From Methanomethylovorans sp. PtaU1.Bin073 (GTDB taxonomy: Archaea > Halobacteriota > Methanosarcinia > Methanosarcinales > Methanosarcinaceae): a stretch of DNA of 7,986 bases. Where the stretch lies: positions 1 through 7,986 of the forward strand of contig MVQW01000248.1 of assembly GCA_002067265.1 (NCBI GenBank). The letters are read 5' to 3'. The translations under genes were made by a program, and so were the position numbers. The notes under the pieces were generated by a model. The model had not been told where the DNA came from and did no database searches. It saw only the letters and a program-made list of their open reading frames with translations. Positions 1-4,638 of this stretch are shown in pieces (within the stretch, counting starts at the first letter, position 1; every line of letters starts with the position of its first letter).

Positions 1-4
1 ATTT

Positions 5-86
5 TCACTCCCCAATTTTCATTAATTAGACAATTTATATTTGTTTCATATCTCATTTGCTATATGATTTTTGTCATTTTTTATAT
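5..86 (-). promoter_or_regulatory. Probable promoter and ribosome-binding site of a minus-strand gene beyond the left edge
   Basis: Read on the minus strand, positions 13-5 give GGGGAGTGA, the same style of Shine-Dalgarno as the GGAGTGAC and GAGTGA sites of other genes in this window, so a start codon would lie just outside the left edge. Two TATA-like boxes precede it on the same strand: ATATAAAAA around 86-78 and AAATATAAAT around 42-33. A second possibility is a leaderless ATG at 56-54, about 25 bases below the upper box, which opens a frame that stays open to the edge. No coding identity can be read from so few bases. Confidence 0.35.
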
Positions 87-115
87 GTAGGAACCAACTT
101 TCCCCCAATGAGAAA

Positions 116-165
116 GTATATATTTGGCTTGTATATATTATGCGCATATTCTTTCAAGAGGGTGA
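116..165 (+). promoter_or_regulatory. Promoter and ribosome-binding site of the histidine kinase
   Basis: Two archaeal TATA-like boxes lie at 117-124 (TATATATT) and 132-139 (TATATATT). The first would place the transcript start near 144, leaving a leader of about 25 bases that contains the ribosome-binding site GAGGGTGA at 158-165. The second box would place the start too close to the ribosome-binding site, so the first is preferred. No operator was recognised. Confidence 0.5.
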
Positions 166-168
166 ATC

Positions 169-1176
169 TTGAAAAAAATCAGTGTGTGTAAACTGGCATT
201 TATCTTTTTGACTGTATCTTTTTGTTTTCTGCATTTAGTTGCAGCCAACGAAACATGTGATACCATAGAACAGTATGGTCCAGCTTTAAGGGCAACATCT
301 GTCATGTCTACTGAAGGATACGGTCAATTGTCTCTTTTACAGACCATACATGTCTATTGGTTGTGGGTACTTCACCTTTGCATCATAGTAATTCTTCTGG
401 TCCTGTATATCCTATATATTCGCAGGTATAATAAATTGCTTAAGCAAGAAGTTGCAGAACGCAGGATCATGGAACAAAAGCTGGAGCAATATGCAGCTGA
501 ACTTAAGCATTCCAATGAGATGAAAGATCTCTTTACTGATATACTAAGGCACGATCTGCTGAACCCCGCGGGAGTAGTCAAAGGTTATGCAGACCTTTTG
601 CTTGAAATAGAGACTGATATAAAGAAGCTCCAGTATCTCAAGAATATATCCAGGTCCAATCAAAAGTTAATGGACCTTATAGAGGATGCGGCATCTTATA
701 CAAAGCTTGATACCATTGGTGACCTGCCTCTTGAAAAAATGGATCTTAAAGGCATCATCATCAATGTTATTGACTCTATGATTCTCCAGATATCAGAAAA
801 GCATGCTAAGGTTTCCTTTTCTTCTTCAGGATCATATCCTTCAATGGTAAACCCTTTGGTGGAACAGGTTTTTGTGAATTTCCTGTCCAATGCACTTAAG
901 TATGGACCTTATAGTGGAAATATAGACATTAATATAGTGGATGCGGGAGATTCATGGAAGGTATGCTTTGCTGACGAAGGCGAAGGTATACCTGAAGACT
1001 CCAAACAAGCTATTTTTGAGCGTTTCACAAGGTTAAAAGCCGGTGCAATAAAAGGATCTGGGCTCGGTCTTGCAATAGCCCAAAGAATAGTGGAGCTTCA
1101 CGGTGGTAAGCTGGGCGTAACTGACAATCCGAAAGGCACAGGAAGTGTTTTTTGGGCATCATTTTCTAAGGCATAG
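169..1176 (+). CDS. Membrane-bound sensor histidine kinase with a very short extracytoplasmic region
   Basis: This is a sensor kinase that would autophosphorylate on His and pass the phosphate to an unidentified partner. The start is a TTG codon, chosen because GAGGGTGA lies just upstream and the protein then begins with a basic, hydrophobic signal or anchor segment (residues 4-25). About 37 extracytoplasmic residues (26-62) follow, then a second membrane helix (about 64-85) and a charged coiled-coil linker (87-118). The HisKA H-box is RHDLLNP with the phospho-acceptor at His128. The ATPase domain is complete: N-box NFLSNALKYGP (Asn237, Asn241), G1 box DEGEGIP (269-275), F-box FERFTRL (283-289) and G2 box GSGLGLAIA (296-304). 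There is no PAS, HAMP or receiver domain and no response regulator in view. The segment before the second helix vaguely resembles the end of substrate-binding-type sensor domains, so the sensor may have been lost by deletion; this is inference. It converges on the neighbouring cluster with an 8-base gap. Confidence 0.93.
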   Translation: MKKISVCKLAFIFLTVSFCFLHLVAANETCDTIEQYGPALRATSVMSTEGYGQLSLLQTIHVYWLWVLHLCIIVILLVLYILYIRRYNKLLKQEVAERRIMEQKLEQYAAELKHSNEMKDLFTDILRHDLLNPAGVVKGYADLLLEIETDIKKLQYLKNISRSNQKLMDLIEDAASYTKLDTIGDLPLEKMDLKGIIINVIDSMILQISEKHAKVSFSSSGSYPSMVNPLVEQVFVNFLSNALKYGPYSGNIDINIVDAGDSWKVCFADEGEGIPEDSKQAIFERFTRLKAGAIKGSGLGLAIAQRIVELHGGKLGVTDNPKGTGSVFWASFSKA

Positions 1177-1184
1177 TCCGATGG

Positions 1185-2165
1185 TCAGATTTTTCGCATA
1201 ACTATAGAACCATCTCTCATACGCACTTCTTCAAACTTCTCTTTCTCTTCTTCTGGTCCATATTTGTTATAAAGCATGGATTCCACGCGGCTGGTTTGCA
1301 TGTTTTTGTGGATAAATTCTATATCCTCTTTTTCCAATCGCATCTTAGCTGCCGGGGGACTTGTATTGGCTTTTTTCTTTGAATATATGTTCCCTCCTGT
1401 CATACCAGCACCTACATAGCCGTTTGCACTCGTAAAGAGTAACTTTCCATTTTTCATATATGCACCTGAGAATTCTCCAACATTGCCATGTACTACAATT
1501 GTTCCTCCATTAAGGTGAGAACCTGTGTTCATACCAGCATTTCCATTGATCTTTATAGTTCCCCTTTGCATGAGCACTCCAGTGCCATTATAGACATCTC
1601 CCTCTACAATAATAGTGCCTTGCCAGTTGCATCTTGCTCCTATGGTTCCTCGCAGGATGCCATCATTCAACGTGAGGGTATTTTCAGCCAACGAATTGCC
1701 TTTCAGAACATCGTTACCAAGTCCATTGAAAAGTATGTCAGTTATAGAAAGGAATTTCCTGTAGCCATTGATATCAGAAGTTACTTCCAGGATATTGCCC
1801 AGAGGCTCTGCTATGTTACCTTTTATATAGAGGCAGCCGGCTGCCATTCCCATGCCGGCTTCAGATCCCACATCACCATCTATGAAGATATTGCCTGCTT
1901 GCTGCGTTTCACCTGTACCGCCCAAGTGTTTCAGGTCAGTTCCCATGCTATAAGCAAGCCTCTTGCCTACGTTTCCTCCTATATGTACATCCCCTCCTCC
2001 CTTGAGCTCAGCTACAAGGTTTGCATGTGTGAAAGATGTACCTTCCTGTGAAGGTATCACATCTTGAGGCTTCAGTTTGCTATCGTTCCAGCAAAAATTG
2101 AATGTATAATCGCAAAGATTATCAATTGGTCTGAGGATCTTGATCTTCAGCATGATCTTACCCAT
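1185..2165 (-). CDS. GXGXG beta-helix protein related to FwdC and the glutamate synthase C-terminal domain
   Basis: This is a stand-alone GXGXG-type right-handed beta-helix protein of 326 residues. Such domains form the structural FwdC/FmdC subunit of formylmethanofuran dehydrogenase and the C-terminal helix of glutamate synthase; neither is catalytic by itself. Repeats of the type G-x-I-x-V-x-G-x-x-G run in two blocks, residues 55-124 and 167-262, for example GTIIVEGDVYNGTG, GTIKINGNAGMNTG and GTIVVHGNVGEFSG. Between them is a less regular insert (125-166). A charged tail follows (270-326) that is not part of the helix. It is last in the five-gene cluster and its first ATG overlaps the end of the ferredoxin gene by 8 bases. 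An in-frame ATG at 2153-2151 would avoid the overlap; neither start has a good ribosome-binding site, so translational coupling is likely. Because it sits with a ferredoxin and a siroheme protein, a scaffold role is plausible. Automated labels such as FwdC or tributyrin esterase would be misleading. Confidence 0.85.
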   Translation of the reverse strand: MGKIMLKIKILRPIDNLCDYTFNFCWNDSKLKPQDVIPSQEGTSFTHANLVAELKGGGDVHIGGNVGKRLAYSMGTDLKHLGGTGETQQAGNIFIDGDVGSEAGMGMAAGCLYIKGNIAEPLGNILEVTSDINGYRKFLSITDILFNGLGNDVLKGNSLAENTLTLNDGILRGTIGARCNWQGTIIVEGDVYNGTGVLMQRGTIKINGNAGMNTGSHLNGGTIVVHGNVGEFSGAYMKNGKLLFTSANGYVGAGMTGGNIYSKKKANTSPPAAKMRLEKEDIEFIHKNMQTSRVESMLYNKYGPEEEKEKFEEVRMRDGSIVMRKI

Positions 2166-2535
2166 GTATCAGTGATGGGAGGCAGCGTGTGCACACCCAT
2201 ATACTCTCCATTTTATAGCGCAGTGGCATGAGATATCTTTCATTCTCTCCTTTTCCGCATTTAAAGCATTTGATGGATATATCCGTAATGCGAGGTTGTG
2301 ACTCTGCTTTTTCCTTGTTGAATTCAACGGTCTGCCTTTGTTCAACTGAGATCGCTCCCTGTGGGCATACGCCTACGCAAAAGCCCATGCCATCACAAAG
2401 TTCTTCTGATGCAACTTTGGCTTTGCCGTTGACAAGCTGTATAGCTCCCTCTGCGCAAGGAGATATGCATTTTCCACAACCGTTGCATTTCTCTTCATCT
2501 ATTTTCACTATAGTTCTTACTACCATGATGCTCAT
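2158..2535 (-). CDS. Ferredoxin with an altered second cluster motif and a C-terminal zinc-ribbon-like tail
   Basis: This is a cytoplasmic electron carrier of 125 residues. The first motif is complete, CNGCGKCISPC (Cys17, 20, 23, 27). The second is CDGMGFCVGVCP, with Cys47, 53 and 57 but Met50 where the second cysteine would normally be. One cluster can therefore be a normal [4Fe-4S], while the other would be [3Fe-4S] or have a non-cysteine ligand, or be absent. I recall related anaerobe ferredoxins with a hydrophobic residue there, so this is probably a family trait and not a defect. After a linker come two CXXC pairs, CFKC (90-93) and CTRC (115-118), which look like a small zinc ribbon ending in LIHG. 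The start at 2535 is chosen because AAGGAGA (2544-2538) overlaps the stop codon of the CGGC gene just upstream; an ATG three codons later (2526) is also possible, while a start at 2580 would overlap the upstream gene. It is the likely electron donor for the siroheme protein, an inference from context. Confidence 0.88.
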   Translation of the reverse strand: MSIMVVRTIVKIDEEKCNGCGKCISPCAEGAIQLVNGKAKVASEELCDGMGFCVGVCPQGAISVEQRQTVEFNKEKAESQPRITDISIKCFKCGKGENERYLMPLRYKMESIWVCTRCLPSLIHG

Positions 2536-2537
2536 TT

Positions 2538-2545
2538 TCTCCTTA
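2538..2545 (-). promoter_or_regulatory. Ribosome-binding site that fixes the ferredoxin start
   Basis: Read on the minus strand the bases are TAAGGAGA. The TAA is the stop of the CGGC gene and GGAG is the ribosome-binding site of the ferredoxin gene, so translation of the two is probably coupled. Its position argues against an upstream start for the ferredoxin. Confidence 0.6.
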
Positions 2546-2881
2546 ATGATGTGTGCCTTCCACAAGTTCCATGCCCGCATTTCTTACTGTCTGCTTAATC
2601 TCCTGTATATGCGGACACCTTGGGTAGTTTTCCATCTGCATGCATGAACTAAGATGCACGACATCAACTTTGAATTTCTCAAGTGATTTTAGGAGGCGGT
2701 ACACCCTGCGGCCTGAACATCCTCCGCATGTGAAGAAAGCTACCATTTCAGTGTTGCTTCCATATTCCTTGAAGTATTCCTTTCTTTTGTTGAAAGCCAT
2801 GAAGCAACCTATGCCTGGGCAAGCTTCTGAAACAATGTCACACCGTATCACTGCAATTTTTTTGGGCTGATCTTCTGCCAT
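2543..2881 (-). CDS. CGGC-domain cysteine-rich small protein
   Basis: This 112-residue cytoplasmic protein matches the CGGC domain family, proposed to bind metal or act in redox chemistry but without an established biochemical role. Seven cysteines are visible: Cys14, Cys21 and Cys26 in the N-terminal part, the name-giving CGGC at 52-55 following a hydrophobic strand (MVAFFT), and Cys80 and Cys89 in the C-terminal part, the latter in RCPH. The spacing suggests a metal or iron-sulfur site, or a dithiol pair. The ATG at 2881 is preceded by GAGGTAA (2888-2882), which overlaps the TGA stop of the cupin gene; the gap between the two genes is 7 bases, so co-translation is likely. It sits between the cupin and the ferredoxin in the siroheme-protein cluster. 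The family assignment is firm, the function unknown. Confidence 0.87.
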   Translation of the reverse strand: MAEDQPKKIAVIRCDIVSEACPGIGCFMAFNKRKEYFKEYGSNTEMVAFFTCGGCSGRRVYRLLKSLEKFKVDVVHLSSCMQMENYPRCPHIQEIKQTVRNAGMELVEGTHH

Positions 2882-2888
2882 ATTTACC

Positions 2889-3221
2889 TCAGGAGCGTAT
2901 CATCACTAACAACATCTTGAACTTCTTCAAAGCAACCAGGCTGTGGGGCTGATTTGCAGGCATTATGATCATCTCTCCTGCCTTCAAGAGATGTTCTTTT
3001 TCTTGTATGGTTACCTGTGCTTCTCCTTCGAGTATGAATGCCATTGCATCAAAAGGTGCAGTATGCTCGCTCAGTCCCTGACCCTCATCAAAAGCAAAAA
3101 CAGTAACTGTGCCATTCTTTGTTTGCGAAAGGGTACGGCTGACCACTGCTTCTTCCTGATAAGCTACAAGTTCAGAAGTTGTAAGTACTTTTCCAGAAGG
3201 GGTTTTACTAAGGACTTGCAT
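2889..3221 (-). CDS. Small single-domain cupin protein
   Basis: This is a 110-residue single-domain cupin, nearly all beta barrel. The barrel motifs are recognisable but reduced. Motif 1 reads SEHTAPFDAMAFILEGEA with His53 present, the second His of the usual HxH missing and Asp58 near the usual Glu. Motif 2 reads AGEMIIMPANQPHSL with His93. It could still bind a metal through two His and an acidic residue, or bind a small ligand without metal. I recall similar small cupins as common in anaerobic bacteria and archaea, with unknown substrates. The ATG is supported by a strong GGAGTGAC (3234-3227). It is separated from the siroheme-protein gene by 52 bases that hold a GNRA-loop hairpin and a TATA-like element, so its expression may be set separately from the first gene. 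A sensor or protective role in the cluster is only inference. Confidence 0.88.
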   Translation of the reverse strand: MQVLSKTPSGKVLTTSELVAYQEEAVVSRTLSQTKNGTVTVFAFDEGQGLSEHTAPFDAMAFILEGEAQVTIQEKEHLLKAGEMIIMPANQPHSLVALKKFKMLLVMIRS

Positions 3222-3242
3222 GATTTGTCACTCCAATAAATA

Positions 3243-3258
3243 GGCAGGTTTCCCTGCC
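3243..3258 (-). repeat. Intercistronic hairpin with a GAAA tetraloop between the siroheme-protein and cupin genes
   Basis: The transcript strand reads GGCAGG-GAAA-CCTGCC, a perfect 6-bp G+C-rich stem closed by a GNRA-type tetraloop in otherwise A+T-rich sequence. It starts 15 bases after the stop codon of the upstream gene and lies 8 bases before the cupin ribosome-binding site. It is followed by TATTTATT, not a clean T-run, so it is more likely an mRNA stability or processing element, or a partial attenuator, than a strong terminator. Confidence 0.6.
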
Positions 3259-3260
3259 AT

Positions 3261-3270
3261 TTATATTTTC
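3261..3270 (-). promoter_or_regulatory. Possible internal promoter (TATA-like) before the cupin gene
   Basis: The minus strand reads GAAAATATAA, an A+T-rich TATA-like box in the gap between the siroheme-protein and cupin genes. A start about 25 bases downstream would fall near 3241, just upstream of the cupin ribosome-binding site. A+T-rich spacers give such matches by chance, so support is weak. Confidence 0.25.
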
Positions 3271-3273
3271 TAC

Positions 3274-3933
3274 TTATAATCCCAGATCTTCTTTGAATTT
3301 GTCCAATCCAATCTCATCTATGAATCTGCCAAGCCTGTGTTTTGTTGCATGGCTCTTGTAATAAGTGATGATCCTATCAACCATTTCAAGAACTTCATCA
3401 TCTGTAAGTTCATCGGCAATTATGTCTGCAAGCCTTGGTTTAAGGCCTGCACTACCTCCTACCATGAGGGTGTAGCCCTTGGGAGTGCCCAGGATTCCTA
3501 TATCTTTGATGGCAGGTTCTGAACAGGAGTTCATGCATCCGGCAACGGCCATCTTAAGCTTAGAAGGCAGTTCCATCCCATGATATTTCTCATCGAGTTT
3601 CAGGCCCAATCCTACAGCGTCCTGCTGCCCACGTTTGCAAAAAGTTGTGCCAGGACATATTTTTATGCTTCTTACACATAATCCGACAGCGGCTGCTGGT
3701 TTCATATCCAGGTCTTTCCAGATATTATCAAGGTCCTTTTCCTTGATACCCACTATACATATTCTCTGCGCAGATGTCATTTTCATAGCTGCAGCGTTGT
3801 ACTTCTCTGCTACATCCGCTATCTTGCGCAAGAGGTCTGGAGTAACTATGCCTCCAGGTATCTGTGGTGCAATTGCATAGGTTTCCTTGTCTCTCTGTAG
3901 GATTGCTCCTTTTTCCAATTTGTCTCCGACCAT
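3274..3933 (-). CDS. Siroheme/[4Fe-4S] sulfite/nitrite reductase-like protein, small single-subunit type
   Basis: This 219-residue protein belongs to the siroheme- and [4Fe-4S]-containing sulfite/nitrite reductase family. The cofactor motif is complete: Cys93-X5-Cys99 (ICPGTTFC) and, after 33 residues, Cys133-X3-Cys137 (GCMNSC), the last cysteine of which normally bridges cluster and siroheme iron. The N-terminal part holds the ferredoxin-like half-domain (IPGGIVTP at 25-32, TSAQRICIVGI at 53-63). It is a single half, much shorter than assimilatory or DsrAB enzymes, and has no fused ferredoxin or F420 domain, unlike Fsr. The length matches the low-molecular-weight sulfite reductases described from Methanosarcina barkeri and Desulfovibrio vulgaris, enzymes active in vitro whose physiological role is unsettled. 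The start is supported by GAGTGAT (3945-3939). It is the first gene of the cluster and is divergent from the HxlR regulator. Sulfite, nitrite or another oxyanion are all possible substrates. Confidence 0.93.
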   Translation of the reverse strand: MVGDKLEKGAILQRDKETYAIAPQIPGGIVTPDLLRKIADVAEKYNAAAMKMTSAQRICIVGIKEKDLDNIWKDLDMKPAAAVGLCVRSIKICPGTTFCKRGQQDAVGLGLKLDEKYHGMELPSKLKMAVAGCMNSCSEPAIKDIGILGTPKGYTLMVGGSAGLKPRLADIIADELTDDEVLEMVDRIITYYKSHATKHRLGRFIDEIGLDKFKEDLGL

Positions 3934-3938
3934 TTTTT

Positions 3939-3979
3939 ATCACTCTGTTTGGTATCTTTGGGATATTTAGTATAATTAA
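3939..3979 (-). promoter_or_regulatory. Candidate promoter and ribosome-binding site of the five-gene cluster
   Basis: On the minus strand a TATA-like stretch TTAATTATAC (3979-3970) is followed, about 25 bases on, by a predicted start near 3949 and then GAGTGAT (3945-3939) five bases before the ATG. The box is not a perfect consensus. A TAGTAT hexamer at 3968-3973 (plus strand) overlaps it and repeats half of the inverted repeat found at the regulator promoter. Confidence 0.35.
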
Positions 3980-3987
3980 GATATTGA

Positions 3988-3995
3988 TTTATATA
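3988..3995 (+). promoter_or_regulatory. TATA box of the HxlR-family regulator gene
   Basis: TTTATATA is a near-consensus archaeal TATA box. Its centre lies about 28 bases before the ATG at 4020 and no ribosome-binding site is present, so a leaderless transcript starting at or just before the start codon is the simplest reading. Confidence 0.55.
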
Positions 3996-4021
3996 GTATG
4001 TAGTTTCTATGTGGATACTAT
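3993..4021. repeat. Perfect 7-bp inverted repeat over the regulator promoter, candidate HxlR operator
   Basis: ATAGTAT (3993-3999) and its exact reverse complement ATACTAT (4015-4021) are separated by 15 bases, with centres 22 bp apart, about two helical turns. The left arm touches the TATA box and the right arm covers the ATG start. This suits binding of a winged-helix dimer and negative autoregulation. The function is inferred. Confidence 0.5.
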
Positions 4022-4376
4022 GAAGGATTGTACCGTCTATAAGACTGTAGATATAATTGGTAAAAAATGGTCCGTATATATCTTATTTGAACTTCATAAG
4101 GGCGAAAAGGGCGAAAAGGGTTTTAATGAGCTTAAGCGCAAGTTGAAGGACATCACTCCAAAGACTCTTTCTGCAAGGCTAAAGGAACTGGAGGAACAGG
4201 GCCTGATACAGAAGGTCATCGATGACTCTGTACTCCCGGTACGCTGTGAGTATTCCCTTACTGCCAGTGGAGAGGACTTCATATCAATAATAAGAGATAT
4301 TAAAGCATGGGGTCTTAAGTGGAAATTTGGTAATAAGGCATGTGAAAATTCAGTATGTAGACTTTGCGAACTATAA
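4020..4376 (+). CDS. HxlR-family winged-helix transcriptional regulator with a cysteine-rich tail
   Basis: This is a 118-residue DNA-binding regulator of the HxlR (MarR-like winged helix) family, which usually acts as a dimer. Typical wording is seen: DCTVYKTVDIIGKKWSVYIL at the N-terminus, with the family-typical cysteine at Cys4, then FNELKRKLKDITPKTLSARL (35-54) as the recognition-helix region, and LKELEEQGLIQK before the wing. Cys76 lies in the wing and the tail carries Cys108, Cys113 and Cys116. N-terminal cysteines sense electrophiles or oxidants in characterised members such as YodB and HypR, so redox or metal sensing is plausible. ATG 4020 is preferred with a leaderless transcript; an in-frame GTG at 4011 adds three residues. 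The frame is open upstream to 3864, but that part runs into the divergent gene and does not look like protein. The loop GEKGEKG contains a small tandem duplication. It probably controls the divergent reductase cluster and itself. Confidence 0.92.
   Translation: MKDCTVYKTVDIIGKKWSVYILFELHKGEKGEKGFNELKRKLKDITPKTLSARLKELEEQGLIQKVIDDSVLPVRCEYSLTASGEDFISIIRDIKAWGLKWKFGNKACENSVCRLCEL
4101..4118 (+). repeat. Tandem 9-bp repeat inside the regulator gene
   Basis: GGCGAAAAG occurs twice in a row, encoding Gly-Glu-Lys twice in the loop between the second and third helices. Related proteins, as I recall them, have a shorter loop here, so this looks like a recent in-frame duplication. Confidence 0.6.
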
Positions 4377-4407
4377 GCATTTTGAAATATGTTACTTCTA
4401 ACTTCAG

Positions 4408-4416
4408 TTTTTATTT
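4408..4416 (+). terminator. Possible T-rich terminator after the regulator gene
   Basis: TTTTTATTT-type sequence follows the regulator stop by about 30 bases. Archaeal termination often uses such T-runs without a hairpin. The run is short and interrupted, so support is modest. Confidence 0.35.
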
Positions 4417-4422
4417 GGAAAC

Positions 4423-4430
4423 TTATATAT
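4423..4430 (+). promoter_or_regulatory. TATA-like box with no obvious gene behind it
   Basis: TTATATAT predicts a transcript start near 4450, upstream of a G-rich tract (4457-4461) and the short GTG frame at 4468. Nothing recognisable is encoded, so it could serve a small RNA, a small peptide, a decayed gene, or nothing. Confidence 0.3.
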
Positions 4431-4467
4431 CTGAATAATTTAAGAAGATTTAAGTAGGGGGAACAAG

Positions 4468-4527
4468 GTGTTTTCCGACAAATATCCCATAGTGGCTATC
4501 TTTGGAAATAATGGACAAATGTCCTGA
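4468..4527 (+). other. Doubtful 19-residue ORF, possibly a gene remnant
   Basis: A GTG start, preceded by the G-rich AGGGGGAACAAG, opens a frame for 19 residues ending in TGA. The same frame is open again after the stop as far as a TAA at 4627-4629 and then reads a hydrophobic stretch (NPIVLLLTGLWSIVVYF), so a small membrane protein interrupted by TGA can be imagined. It matches no family I know, and chance is the likelier explanation. Confidence 0.15.
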
Positions 4528-4547
4528 GAGGTAAGAAATCCCATAGT
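4484..4547 (+). repeat. 10-base direct repeat 54 bases apart
   Basis: ATCCCATAGT occurs at 4484-4493 and again at 4538-4547 in the spacer. The spacing of 54 bases is a multiple of three. Its significance is unknown; it could be a pair of regulator half-sites or a chance repeat. Confidence 0.45.
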
Positions 4548-4638
4548 CTTGCTACTCACTGGCTTATGGTCTATAGTTGTTTATTTCAAAGAATGTTATT
4601 CAATAAATACCGGTTTACATTCTGGCTAAAGAAGTACA

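Noticed and set aside
64..77. ATGA-TTTTTG-TCAT inverted repeat in the kinase upstream region
   Set aside because: Four-base arms in A+T-rich DNA are expected by chance and it does not sit on a promoter element in a telling way.
1181..1195. T-run after the kinase stop as a dedicated terminator
   Set aside because: ATTTTT lies inside the convergent gene's coding end and is too short to separate from ordinary codon usage.
1488..2051. Plus-strand open frame of 187 codons opposite the beta-helix gene
   Set aside because: It lies wholly antisense to a protein with clear GXGXG repeats, shows no family-like motifs, and its length is a by-product of the repetitive sense strand.
2536..2580. Longer ferredoxin start at 2580
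   Set aside because: It would overlap the CGGC coding sequence by 38 bases, while a good ribosome-binding site lies directly before the ATG at 2535.
3228..3260. Ten-codon leader peptide before the cupin gene
   Set aside because: No ribosome-binding site precedes its ATG and a frame this short arises easily by chance; kept only as a remark in the hairpin finding.
3864..4019. Upstream extension of the HxlR regulator to an ATG at 3864
   Set aside because: The extension would overlap the start of the siroheme-protein gene, contains the regulator's own TATA box, and does not resemble the family, whose N-terminus matches the start at 4020.
4513..4524. GGAC-AAAT-GTCC hairpin in the spacer
   Set aside because: A 4-bp stem without neighbouring structure or a T-run is too weak to call as an RNA element or terminator.
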